A stretch of 64,000 nt of DNA, taken from positions 1 to 64,000 of the forward strand of contig JAFAGC010000060.1 of assembly GCA_023423065.1 (NCBI GenBank), written 5' to 3'. Position 1 is the stretch's first letter, and the number at the start of each line of letters is the position of its first letter. The translations under genes and the position numbers were made by a program. The notes under the pieces are model-generated. The model was given only the letters and a program-made list of their open reading frames with translations, was not told where the DNA came from and made no database searches. This document shows, in pieces, positions 7,686 through 15,738 of the stretch. The DNA is from Pseudomonadota bacterium (GTDB lineage: Bacteria > Pseudomonadota > Gammaproteobacteria > Steroidobacterales > Steroidobacteraceae).

Positions 7686-8641
7686 GCTACCCGACGGCAC
7701 GAGACGAACAGGCCGCGTACTGGCACCTGAAACTGCAGGAGCCGGACGTGAGCGCGGAGGACATCCAGTCGGCGCTCGAGTGGCAGGCCGATCCGCAGAA
7801 CCGCGCGGCGCTCCACAAGGTCGCGGCGTTCTGGAACGCGTGGCCCGCGAATGCGCGGGCGCAGGTCGCCGCGCAACCGCCGCGCGCGGCGCGCGCGTGG
7901 CCGTGGCGCGCCATGGCCGCGACCTTGATCGCGGTCATGATCGGCGCCGGCTTACTGCTCTACCCGGACCGTCGCGCGGACGTCGTCAGCGTGCAAGAGT
8001 ACTCGACGCCCATCGGCCAGATCGACACTGTCACGCTGGCCGATGGCACTCGGGCGGTGCTCGGTGGCGCGACGTCCATTCACGTTCGTTATGCGCGCGA
8101 CGTTCGCCACGTGCAGCTTTCATCGGGCGAAGCGCTGTTTAGCGTCGCGAAGGATGCCGGACGGCCGTTCATCGTCGAGATGCCCAATGGCTCGGTGCGC
8201 GCGCTCGGCACGCAGTTCAACGTGCATCGCGGTCCCGACGGCGCGACGGTCACGGTGCTCGAAGGTCTCGTGCGCGTCTCACCACCGGAATGGCGCGCGG
8301 GCGATTCCGTGGAGCTGGCCGCGGGAAAGCAGCTCTCTTTGCACACTGACGGAACCCTCGGCCGCGTGCGCGCCGCGAATGGCAACGATGCCGGAAGCTG
8401 GCGCTCGGGGCGGCTGGTGTTCACGGAGCAGACGCTGCGAACGGTGGTGGCCGATCTCAATCGCTATTCACACCGTCCCGTCGTCGTCGCCGATCCGGCG
8501 CTCGAGGACATCCGCATCAGCGGGACCGCGAAGGTCGATCAGCTCGACGGCTGGCTCGATGCGCTGGGCACGATGCTCGATGCGCGACTGATTCGTGACG
8601 AGAACGGGGTGACTCTTGACTCGGCTGCTCGCGATCCCTAG
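7682..8641 (+). CDS. FecR-type anti-sigma factor
   Basis: 319 residues. The start overlaps the sigma gene stop. The cytoplasmic N-terminal DUF4880-like region contains the EQAAYWHLKLQ pattern (aromatic and acidic), followed by one transmembrane segment near WRAMAATLIAVMIGAGLLLYP (about residues 75-97). The periplasmic FecR domain (about 105-250) includes GQIDTVTLADGTRAVLGGATSIHV and SGEALFSVAKDAGRPFIVEMPNG, and the C-terminal STN-interacting part lies around 265-310. It holds the sigma factor inactive until ligand-loaded receptor relays a signal. An ATG two codons upstream (7676) is also possible. Confidence 0.9.
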   Translation: MSYPTARDEQAAYWHLKLQEPDVSAEDIQSALEWQADPQNRAALHKVAAFWNAWPANARAQVAAQPPRAARAWPWRAMAATLIAVMIGAGLLLYPDRRADVVSVQEYSTPIGQIDTVTLADGTRAVLGGATSIHVRYARDVRHVQLSSGEALFSVAKDAGRPFIVEMPNGSVRALGTQFNVHRGPDGATVTVLEGLVRVSPPEWRAGDSVELAAGKQLSLHTDGTLGRVRAANGNDAGSWRSGRLVFTEQTLRTVVADLNRYSHRPVVVADPALEDIRISGTAKVDQLDGWLDALGTMLDARLIRDENGVTLDSAARDP

Positions 8642-8647
8642 TCCGCG

Positions 8648-8670
8648 CTGGTTCTCGATTCGGGAACCAG
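8648..8670 (+). terminator. Hairpin just after the fecR-type gene
   Basis: Perfect 7-base arms (CTGGTTC 8648-8654, GAACCAG 8664-8670) with a 9-base loop, directly after the anti-sigma stop. No T-run follows, so a transcription-end role is only suggested. Confidence 0.4.
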
Positions 8671-8882
8671 AATACTAGTGCAGGTATTCACAACTTCAGC
8701 CCCTCGCTTTCGCGCTGCGGTTGCTGTATCTGAGCGAACGCGGCTGATTGTGCTCTCCGCACAGCGGCCTGGTGCGTGGAGAATTCCATGGGGCGCCACA
8801 GGAACTTCGGCCGATCAACCCCTGATTTCAACCACTTGCGCCCAACCTGTCGCACGTTGCGACGGGATACCGTCACTTCCCT

Positions 8883-8910
8883 TTGACTTTGTACGGCGCT
8901 GCCGTATAGC
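8883..8910 (+). promoter_or_regulatory. Promoter with internal dyad for the toxin-antitoxin pair
   Basis: TTGACT (8883-8888) and TATAGC (8905-8910) are 16 bases apart, close to a standard sigma-70 promoter. A perfect 6-bp dyad (TACGGC, GCT, GCCGTA; 8892-8906) lies between them and reaches into the -10. That is where an antitoxin autorepressor would bind. The toxin ATG is only six bases from the -10, so the message appears to begin at or next to the start codon. Confidence 0.6.
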
Positions 8911-8916
8911 CTACGA

Positions 8917-9228
8917 ATGCTCACTTTCATCGAAACGCGGCTGTTCACGCGTCTGGCCAACGAACATCTGGGCGAGGATGGACTGCTGGCACTGCAAGTT
9001 CACCTGCTCGCTCAGCCCGAAATCGGAAAGGTGATACCGGGCTCTGGCGGCGTACGAAAGCTGCGATGGTCGATGCCTGGGCGAGGCAAGCGCGGCGGCT
9101 TGCGGGTGATTTATTTCCTTCGGCGAAATCACGCGGAAATCTGGTTGTTGACGCTTTACCCCAAGAACGTCTCAGACGACATTTCCACCTCGGTGCTCAG
9201 AAAGATCAAGGCATCAATCGATGACTAA
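8917..9228 (+). CDS. RelE/HigB-family toxin (mRNA interferase type)
   Basis: 103 residues. The N-terminus (MLTFIETRLFTRLANEHLG) and the C-terminal region with KLRWSMPGRGKRGGLRVIYFLRR and the following LTLYPKNVSDD are typical of HigB/RelE-like toxins, which act on ribosome-bound mRNA. It is followed by a partly overlapping XRE gene, the toxin-first order of HigBA systems. The start has almost no leader; see the promoter entry. Family members vary in activity, so cleavage is not proven. Confidence 0.8.
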   Translation: MLTFIETRLFTRLANEHLGEDGLLALQVHLLAQPEIGKVIPGSGGVRKLRWSMPGRGKRGGLRVIYFLRRNHAEIWLLTLYPKNVSDDISTSVLRKIKASIDD

Positions 9229-9493
9229 GGCAAAACGAAACCTCGGCAAAGAGATCCTGGACGGACTTCAGGAACTGCGCCGCGGCGAGCGCGGACGCGT
9301 CACGGTGATGCCGGACGTTGCGCAAATCCGCGAATCAACCGGGCTGTCACAGGCGCGTTTCGCTCAGTTGCTCGGAGTGTCGCCGCGAACGCTGCAGGAT
9401 TGGGAACAAGGAAGGCGGGCGCCATCGGGCGCGGCGCGTACGCTGCTGCTGGTTGCCGCTCGAGATCCGAAGGCACTTCTGGCGGTTGCGTAG
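9221..9493 (+). CDS. XRE-family antitoxin (HigA-like)
   Basis: 90 residues, overlapping the toxin gene by 8 bases. An N-terminal acidic stretch (GKEILDGLQELRRGERGRVTV) is followed by a helix-turn-helix around residues 37-75 (RESTGLSQARFAQLLGVSPRTLQDWEQGRRAPSG). It should bind the toxin and repress the shared promoter. The layout (toxin, then antitoxin with C-terminal DNA-binding domain) fits HigBA. The sequence after the stop carries a copy of the RPIGFTAD tail. Confidence 0.85.
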   Translation: MTKAKRNLGKEILDGLQELRRGERGRVTVMPDVAQIRESTGLSQARFAQLLGVSPRTLQDWEQGRRAPSGAARTLLLVAARDPKALLAVA

Positions 9494-9518
9494 ATCGATC
9501 AAAGGCATTTGCGGTCGC

Positions 9519-9566
9519 ACGCGGCCGATCGGATTCACGGCTGACATCGATGTCGATACGGAATAG
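9519..9566 (+). pseudogene. Orphan RPIGFTAD-type gene tail (copy C)
   Basis: Reads TRPIGFTADIDVDTE then TAG, close to the end of the ORF6N protein (RPIGFTADIEADSE). At the DNA level the first 20 bases CGGCCGATCGGATTCACGGC are identical to copy A. It follows the antitoxin stop by 25 bases and has no start of its own. Best read as the 3' stub of a lost gene. Confidence 0.55.
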
Positions 9567-9685
9567 GTGGCGGAAAACTCCTATTCGGATATCGCTCGAG
9601 ATGAAACCTGTCACTTGAGTCGCTTCGCCTCGGCATATAGGGTGGACTCCCCGGCGCCCTTCACGCCGCAATCGAATCGAACAGA

Positions 9686-10912
9686 ATGAAAAACCGCTCC
9701 GTCCTCGCGCTCTGCGCTGCAGCGCTCGTTTCCACCATGCCCACATTCGCCGCGGACACCTTCACCGTCACGCTCGACGCTCCGGTCCATGGGAAATTCC
9801 AGATCAATCCTGCGTTGCCCGCGGACGGCAAATACCCCGCCGGCACCGTCGTCACGGTCACCACGCAGCCCGACGCCGGCTACGCCTTCGATTCCGGCTA
9901 CTACTCTGTTCCCGGCCGCTGGGGCGCGATGTACTACGAATCCATGACGCCGACCTTCAAGGTCACCGTCGACAAGGACATGCGCATCGGCGCCTCATTC
10001 GTCGAGAGATCCGCCGTCGACCACGTCGACGTCAAGCAGGACATCGTCTACGCCAAGCCCGGCGTAAAGACGCTCAAGTACGACGTGTTCACGCCGAAGG
10101 GTGCGAAGGCGCCGCTGCCCATCATCGTGATCATCCACGGCGGCGGCTGGGAAACGAACGACGAGAACATCATGCGCGCCCTCGCGCGCGAGCTCACGCG
10201 CGGCGGCAAGTTCGTCGTGGCGAGCATCGACTATCGCTGGGCCGGCAAGGCGGACGGCGACGCCACGCCCAACACGATGGCCAACCTCATCGAGGACGTG
10301 TTCGGCGCCGTCGCGCACATCCAGGAGCACGCGAAGGAATACGGCGGCGACCCGACGCGCATCGTGCTCACCGGCGACAGCGCGGGTGGGCACCTCTCCG
10401 CGGCGGGTTCGCTGATGGTCGACAAGATCGGCGAGCGCGGCTTCGGCAAGGAGCCGGGTGTGTTCGAGTTCAAGCCGACCTATCTACCGAAGGGCAAGTC
10501 CGTCGCCGACGTGCGCAAGGAGATGCTCGCGGCGATCAAGGGCGCGGCGCCGAGTTACGGTGTGTTCGGTGGCCCGTTCCTCAATCACTACTCCGATAAC
10601 CCGGCGGCGGACGATTCCTGGAAGGCCGCGATCTCGCCGCTACTCCACATCCCGCAAGCCTCCGAGCGCGCGGTGCCGCAGTACCTCACGCGCGGCACCA
10701 ACGACATGCTGATCCGCGACGAAATGGTCAAGTCGTTCATGGACGCGCTGGTCAAAGCCGGCCAGCGCGTGCAGTACGTGCAGGTCGGCGGCGCGGGCCA
10801 CGCGTTCTTCGACTGGAAGCCGGACGCGGCGACGAAGGCCACGTTCCAGCAGCTCGGCGTCTACTACGCGGCGGAGATGAAGGCGTTCTTCGAGTCGGTG
10901 GTTAGCCGCTGA
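9686..10912 (+). CDS. Secreted alpha/beta-hydrolase (esterase/lipase), with N-terminal repeat domain
   Basis: 408 residues. A signal peptide ends near FAADT (about residue 23). Residues about 25-110 resemble a bacterial-repeat/InlB-like beta domain (FTVTLDAPVHGKF...AGTVVTVTTQPDAGYAF...FKVTVDKDMRIGASF). The hydrolase domain then has the oxyanion HGGGW, the nucleophile elbow GDSAGGHLS, an acidic residue in RGTNDMLI and His in GAGHAFF, giving a Ser-Asp-His triad. It probably cleaves esters in the periplasm or at the surface; the substrate is unknown. The N-terminal module may bind polymer. It is monocistronic. Confidence 0.85.
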   Translation: MKNRSVLALCAAALVSTMPTFAADTFTVTLDAPVHGKFQINPALPADGKYPAGTVVTVTTQPDAGYAFDSGYYSVPGRWGAMYYESMTPTFKVTVDKDMRIGASFVERSAVDHVDVKQDIVYAKPGVKTLKYDVFTPKGAKAPLPIIVIIHGGGWETNDENIMRALARELTRGGKFVVASIDYRWAGKADGDATPNTMANLIEDVFGAVAHIQEHAKEYGGDPTRIVLTGDSAGGHLSAAGSLMVDKIGERGFGKEPGVFEFKPTYLPKGKSVADVRKEMLAAIKGAAPSYGVFGGPFLNHYSDNPAADDSWKAAISPLLHIPQASERAVPQYLTRGTNDMLIRDEMVKSFMDALVKAGQRVQYVQVGGAGHAFFDWKPDAATKATFQQLGVYYAAEMKAFFESVVSR

Positions 10913-10942
10913 GCGGCGACTCTATCTATAGGCCAGGCAGGC

Positions 10943-10959
10943 GGGCTCGGAAGGAGCCC
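10943..10959 (+). terminator. Small GC hairpin between convergent genes
   Basis: GGGCTC (10943-10948) and GAGCCC (10954-10959) with a 5-base loop lie between the esterase stop and the convergent small gene. No T-run is visible on either strand, so termination is uncertain. Confidence 0.3.
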
Positions 10960-10973
10960 ACCTACGAATCGGA

Positions 10974-11165
10974 TCAGCCGTGTTCCGGCCCCCGGAACGG
11001 CACATAGTTCGCGAACGAGGTCGGGCTCCACGCGGAATACGTCGGGGTCGGCGGCGGCCAGTCGGGACGCACGTCGGCCGGGCGCTCCTCGCGCTCTTCC
11101 CGCGCGAGTAAGGTCTCGTACGCAAGTCGTTGAATCTTCTGCCCTAGTCCTTCGGTTTTCCGCAT
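10974..11165 (-). CDS. Small hypothetical protein (63 aa)
   Basis: Starts MRKTEGLGQKIQRLAYETLLAREE and ends in a proline-rich tail (PPPTPTYSAWSPTSFANYVPFRGPEHG). A GAGGAGGG ribosome site lies about eight bases before the ATG at 11165, which favours this start over a longer frame from 11312. The N-terminal half is likely helical. No family is recognised and no neighbour gives a role. Confidence 0.6.
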   Translation of the reverse strand: MRKTEGLGQKIQRLAYETLLAREEREERPADVRPDWPPPTPTYSAWSPTSFANYVPFRGPEHG

Positions 11166-11341
11166 GGCGGTGCCCTCCTCGTGCAATGGCGACACCATAC
11201 CCCCATGGGCCGACTGTCGCCAGTCGGAGTCAATCTGAAAACTCTGTCGGTGTGTCGCGACGTGTAAGAGTTTCCGTGGGGCCGACGCGCCGGGGCCTTC
11301 TGCTGACCGCAATCCAGTGCGTCGCCTAGTACTCTCGGCCC

Positions 11342-12388
11342 ATGCGCGCGCTCACGGTCCATCCGAAGCTCCTCCAAAGCGCCCGCCTGGATGAGCTCGC
11401 CGACGTGCCCGGGGAGTCGACCGGCCTTCCGCTGAGCCCCGTGTGCGTGGGCATCTGCGGCACCGACGCCGAGATCCTGCGCGGAGACTACGGTTGGGCG
11501 CCGCCGGGCCACGAGCGTCTCGTCATCGGCCATGAGTGCGTCGCGCGCGTCGCGGAAAGCGCGGACGGATTCAAACGCGGCGAGCTGGTCGTTCCCATCG
11601 TGCGGCATCCGGACCCGCTGCCCTGCGCCGCGTGCGCGGCCGGCGAATGGGACATGTGCCGCAATGGGCAATACACCGAACACGGCATCAAGGAACTCGA
11701 CGGCTTCTGCGCCGAACGCATTCGGGTGTCGCCGGACTTCCTCGTGCGTGTGCCGCCCTCGCTCGGCGCGCACGCGGTGCTCGTGGAACCGGCGTCGGTC
11801 GTCGCGAAGGCCTGGCAGCACATCGAGCGGATCGGCCGGCGCGCGTACTGGGCGCCGAAGCGAGTGCTCGTCACCGGCGCGGGCCCCGTGGGCCTGCTCG
11901 CCGCCTTGTTAGGCCGGCAGCGTGGACTCGACGTGACGGTGTTCGATCGCGCGACGGAAGGACCCAAGCCGCGCCTGGTGCGCGCGCTCGGCGCGGAATA
12001 CCGCACCGGCAAGCTCGACTCGCTGCTTTCCGACTCGCTGCCGGACATCGTCATCGAGTGCACGGGTGCGTCGTCCGTGATCGTCGACGTCGTCGGGAAC
12101 AACGCGAGCGCGGCGATCACCTGTCTCGTGGGCATCTCGGGATCGGAGCTGTCGATCCCGATCGACGTGGGCGCGCTCAATCGTTCCATCGTGCTCGAGA
12201 ACGACGTGATATTCGGCACGGTCAATGCGAACCGCCGCCACTTCGAGCTCGCGGCGCAGGCGCTCGCGCAGGCGGATCCGGCCTGGCTCGATTCCCTCAT
12301 CACGCGGCGCGTGCCGCTGGATAGATGGCAGGACGCGTTCGCGCGCCGCGACGACGACGTCAAGGTGTTGCTCCAGGTGGCCGAGTGA
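11342..12388 (+). CDS. gdh: Glucose 1-dehydrogenase, zinc MDR family
   Basis: 348 residues. An MDR-type alcohol dehydrogenase fold: CVGICGTDAEIL and GHE near the N-terminus hold the catalytic zinc ligands (Cys and His), structural cysteines lie in PCAACAAGEWDMCRNGQYTEHGI, and VLVTGAGPVGLLAALL is the nucleotide-binding Rossmann loop. The sequence is closest to archaeal/bacterial glucose dehydrogenases (GHE and EHGIKELDGFCAE motifs), which oxidise glucose to gluconolactone with NAD(P). The stop overlaps the GTG of the GH15 gene (GTGA). Placing a dehydrogenase before a glucoamylase/trehalase suggests a short path from alpha-glucans to gluconate. Confidence 0.85.
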   Translation: MRALTVHPKLLQSARLDELADVPGESTGLPLSPVCVGICGTDAEILRGDYGWAPPGHERLVIGHECVARVAESADGFKRGELVVPIVRHPDPLPCAACAAGEWDMCRNGQYTEHGIKELDGFCAERIRVSPDFLVRVPPSLGAHAVLVEPASVVAKAWQHIERIGRRAYWAPKRVLVTGAGPVGLLAALLGRQRGLDVTVFDRATEGPKPRLVRALGAEYRTGKLDSLLSDSLPDIVIECTGASSVIVDVVGNNASAAITCLVGISGSELSIPIDVGALNRSIVLENDVIFGTVNANRRHFELAAQALAQADPAWLDSLITRRVPLDRWQDAFARRDDDVKVLLQVAE

Positions 12389-14211
12389 GCCGTCCGATCG
12401 AGGACTACGCCATCGTGGGCGACGGCGAAACCTGCGCGCTCATCGCGCGCGACGGTTCGGTGGACTGGATGTGCTGGCCAAGATTCGATTCGCCCGCGTG
12501 TTTCGCGGCGTTGCTCGGCACGCGCGATCACGGGCACTGGTCGCTCGCGCCTGAAGGCGAACACCAATCCACCCGGCGCTACCGGCCGGACACACTGATC
12601 CTCGAGACCACGTTCACCACGTCCGAAGGCGAAGTCACGATCACCGACTTCATGCCGCCGCGCGGCGAATGCTCGGACCTCGTGCGGATCGTGCACGGCG
12701 TGCGTGGGAACGTCGCGATGTGCATGGATCTCGTGATCCGCATGGACTACGGCTCGATCATGCCGTGGGTCACGCAACAGCGCGCCGGCGAGGACGGACG
12801 CACGCTGAACGAGCTGAACGCGATCGCGGGGCCGGATCGGCTGACGCTGCGCACGACGGTCGCCATGCACGGCGAGAATCACCGCACCGTCGCGGCGTTC
12901 AAGGTTAAGGCCGGCGAGTCGGTGAAGTTCGTGCTCATCTGGTCGCCGTCTCATCACCCCGTGCCGGGCCTGATCGACGTCGACGACGCACTGGCTCACA
13001 CCGAATCGTTCTGGCGCGACTGGGCCAAGCGATGCACCTATCACGGCAGCCGCTGGTGGGACCCGGTCGTTCGATCGCTGATCACGCTCAAGGCGCTCAT
13101 CTACGAACCCACGGGCGGCATCGTCGCGGCGCCGACGACCTCGCTGCCCGAGCGCCTCGGCGGCGAGCGCAACTGGGACTACCGCTACTGCTGGCTGCGC
13201 GACGCGACGTTCACGCTGCTCGCGCTCATGGACGCGGGTTACGTCGAGGAGGCCCGGCGCTGGCGCGAATGGCTGGTGCGCGCACTGGCGGGCGCGCCCG
13301 CGCAGGCGCAGATCATGTACGGCATCCGCGGTGAGCGGCGGTTGACTGAATTGGAGGTCGGCTGGCTGCCCGGCTACGCGAACTCGAAGCCGGTGCGCAT
13401 CGGCAACGCGGCCTATCTACAGCTCCAGCTCGACATCTACGGCGAGGTCGCGGACGCGCTGCACCACGCGAGGCTCGGCGGCATCGACTCGATGGACGCG
13501 GCCTGGGCGGTGCAGCGCACGCTGACGCAGCACCTGGAAAAGATCTGGACGGAGAAGGACGAAGGCATCTGGGAAGTACGCGGCCCGCGCCGGCATTTCA
13601 CGCACTCGAAGGTGATGGCGTGGGTGGCGGTGGATCGCGCGATCATCGCGGCGGAGAAGTTCGGCCTCCCCGGCCCCGTCGGGCATTGGCGCACATTGCG
13701 CGCGCGGATACACAAAGATGTGTGCGATCGCGGCTACGATCGCAAACGCAACACTTTCACGCAGTACTACGGCGGCAAGGCGCTCGATGCGAGCCTGCTG
13801 ATGATCCCGCTCGTCGGGTTTCTACCGCCGCACGATCCGCGCGTGCGTGGCACGGTCGAGGCGATCGGCCGCGAGCTCATGCAGGACGGCTTCATCCTGC
13901 GGTACCACACCACGCAGGTCGATGACGGACTCTCCGGCCGCGAAGGTGCGTTCCTGCCGTGCAGCTTCTGGTACGCGGACAATCTCGCGCTGCTCGGGCG
14001 CGAGGAGGAAGCCGTGGAGATCTTCGAGCGTCTGCTCACCTGCCGTAACGATGTGGGACTGCTCGCCGAGGAATACGATCCGCGCGCGCGGAGGCAGCTC
14101 GGCAATTTTCCGCAGGCGTTCTCACACGTGGCGCTGATCGGCAGTGCGTACAACCTCGAGCGGGCGGAGGAGACGAAGCCGGCGCAACAACGGGCTGCGC
14201 AGGCGCAGTGA
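12385..14211 (+). CDS. GH15 glucoamylase/trehalase-type hydrolase
   Basis: About 608 residues. N-terminal domain typical of bacterial GH15 (SRPIEDYAIVGDGETCALIARDGSVDWMCWPRFDS), then an (alpha/alpha)6 barrel with NWDYRYCWLRDATFTLLALMDAG and a second acidic site in LLAEEYDP. The family includes glucoamylases and trehalases, which invert on hydrolysis; sequence alone does not separate them. No signal peptide, so the enzyme is cytoplasmic. The GTG at 12385 overlaps the upstream dehydrogenase stop, which decides the start. It would release glucose for that enzyme. Confidence 0.85.
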   Translation: MSRPIEDYAIVGDGETCALIARDGSVDWMCWPRFDSPACFAALLGTRDHGHWSLAPEGEHQSTRRYRPDTLILETTFTTSEGEVTITDFMPPRGECSDLVRIVHGVRGNVAMCMDLVIRMDYGSIMPWVTQQRAGEDGRTLNELNAIAGPDRLTLRTTVAMHGENHRTVAAFKVKAGESVKFVLIWSPSHHPVPGLIDVDDALAHTESFWRDWAKRCTYHGSRWWDPVVRSLITLKALIYEPTGGIVAAPTTSLPERLGGERNWDYRYCWLRDATFTLLALMDAGYVEEARRWREWLVRALAGAPAQAQIMYGIRGERRLTELEVGWLPGYANSKPVRIGNAAYLQLQLDIYGEVADALHHARLGGIDSMDAAWAVQRTLTQHLEKIWTEKDEGIWEVRGPRRHFTHSKVMAWVAVDRAIIAAEKFGLPGPVGHWRTLRARIHKDVCDRGYDRKRNTFTQYYGGKALDASLLMIPLVGFLPPHDPRVRGTVEAIGRELMQDGFILRYHTTQVDDGLSGREGAFLPCSFWYADNLALLGREEEAVEIFERLLTCRNDVGLLAEEYDPRARRQLGNFPQAFSHVALIGSAYNLERAEETKPAQQRAAQAQ

Positions 14212-14364
14212 ACAGGGCCAGCCGTCGAACTCCCTTGAATACGAATTTTTCCTTACATAGCGCAGTTTTGCGTGCCACAGCGTCGTGCGGTCTCGCGATA
14301 CCATGATTCGAGCGGCCAGCCTTTTCGCTTGGCGCGAATACTCGAGAGGTGTAGCGTGCAGGGC

Positions 14365-14592
14365 ATGTCAGGCTCCATGAAGAAGCTCGGGATAGATCGA
14401 CTGAATGTCGAGCAACGCCTGTCTTTGATGGATGAGATCTGGGAAAGCCTCGAAGAGTCGTCGCTTCCGCTGAGTGACGCGCAACGAGTCGAACTCGAGC
14501 ATCGCATCGCGGATCATCAAACCAATCCCCAGGATGTCGTGAGTCTTGAGGAAGTAAGGACCAAAGTGCTGCCGCCTCGCGGCAGCAAATGA
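14365..14592 (+). CDS. Putative addiction-module antitoxin, no toxin adjacent
   Basis: 75 residues. The sequence GIDRLNVEQRLSLMDEIWESLEESSLPLSDAQRVELEHRI resembles the putative addiction module component family (short, acidic, helical antitoxins of RelE/ParE-type toxins). The usual partner gene would start overlapping the stop; here only a 16-codon open frame (MTRSARRDPSAWRSRK) follows before a stop. So the antitoxin appears orphaned, or the toxin is lost. ATG at 14365 or at 14377 both fit. Confidence 0.6.
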   Translation: MSGSMKKLGIDRLNVEQRLSLMDEIWESLEESSLPLSDAQRVELEHRIADHQTNPQDVVSLEEVRTKVLPPRGSK

Positions 14593-14655
14593 CACGTTCA
14601 GCGCGCCGCGATCCGTCGGCTTGGCGCAGCCGCAAGTAGCGGGCTCCCGATGAAC

Positions 14656-14687
14656 AAAAAAGCCCCGGTGACTTTCGCCACCGGGGC
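14656..14687 (-). terminator. Rho-independent terminator of the aldolase gene
   Basis: Stem GCCCCGGTG/CACCGGGGC (14662-14670 and 14679-14687) with an 8-base loop; on the minus strand it is followed by six T. It sits 28 bases after the aldolase stop. Confidence 0.85.
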
Positions 14688-14714
14688 CTTCGTTATCAAC
14701 TCTTCGTCCGACGA

Positions 14715-15608
14715 TCAGGTCTTCGACGCGTCGTAGATGCTCTGGATCGCGGCATCCAGCTGCTTGTTGAACTCCGCATCGCTCTGCTGCGCGGTCAAAC
14801 CTTCCGACAGCGCGCGCGAGAAGCTCGCGATCATGCCGTTCTGGCGCGCGAGGCGCTTGTTCGACTCATCGCGCGAATAACCGCCCGACAGCGCGACGAC
14901 CTTCAGCACGCGCGGATGCTTGATCAGCTCCGTGTAGAAGTTGTCGACTTCCGGAATCGTGAGCTTGAGCATCACCTGCTGGTTGGCCGGCAGTTTGTCG
15001 AGCTCGGCGAGGATTTCCTGCTTGAGCACGGCTTCCGAACCCTTCTTGTCCGGGTTCTTGATGTCCACTTCCGGCTCGACGATCGGCACGAGGCCCTTGG
15101 CGAGCACCTGGCGCGCGACTTCGAACTGCTGCTTCACGGCGGCCTTGATGCCGGCCGCGTTGTTCTGCTTGATGACCGAGCGTTCCTTGGTGCCGAAGAT
15201 GCCCTTGGACTTCGCCTTGTCGAGTAGTTTGTCGAGGTCCGGCATCGGCTTCATGAGCTGCACGCCGTCCTTCTCGTCGGCCAGGCCCTTGTCGATCTTG
15301 AGGAACGGGACGACCTTCTTCGTGTTCCACAGGTAGTCAGCCGCGGGCTTGCCGCCGAAGTCGCGATCCATCGTCGCTTCGAACAGGATCGCGCCGACGA
15401 TGCGCTCGCCGGTGAACACCGGGCTGGTCACGATGCGCGTACGCATCTGGTGCACGAGATCCATCATCTGCTGCTCGCCCGAGTAGGTGTTCTCCTCGAT
15501 GCCGTAGAGCTTGAGCGCCTTCGGCGTGCTGCCGCCGCTCTGGTCCAGCGCTGCGATGAATCCTGGCTGGTTGCGGATCTTGGCTGCCTGTTGCTCGAAA
15601 TTGCTCAT
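14715..15608 (-). CDS. Fructose-bisphosphate aldolase, class I
   Basis: 297 residues. The N-terminus (SNFEQQAAKIRNQPGFIAALDQSGGSTPKAL) and the VPFLKIDKG, LVPIVEPEVDI and KLTIPE blocks match the bacterial class I aldolase group, which cleaves fructose-1,6-bisphosphate through a Schiff-base lysine. I chose ATG at 15608, which carries an AAAGGA-type site; a longer frame would add 38 non-homologous residues. Cytoplasmic glycolysis/gluconeogenesis enzyme. Transcribed alone with its own terminator. Confidence 0.9.
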   Translation of the reverse strand: MSNFEQQAAKIRNQPGFIAALDQSGGSTPKALKLYGIEENTYSGEQQMMDLVHQMRTRIVTSPVFTGERIVGAILFEATMDRDFGGKPAADYLWNTKKVVPFLKIDKGLADEKDGVQLMKPMPDLDKLLDKAKSKGIFGTKERSVIKQNNAAGIKAAVKQQFEVARQVLAKGLVPIVEPEVDIKNPDKKGSEAVLKQEILAELDKLPANQQVMLKLTIPEVDNFYTELIKHPRVLKVVALSGGYSRDESNKRLARQNGMIASFSRALSEGLTAQQSDAEFNKQLDAAIQSIYDASKT

Positions 15609-15738
15609 TGAAATCGTCCTTTGGGGGTGGCTTACGTAATTTTTGGAGGCGGGCATGGTAAGGGGGTCCCCGGGCGGGGGCAACAAGGGCGCGACATGTC
15701 CGCCATGTCCACGGCGGGACAATGCAATGTCTGTAAAG

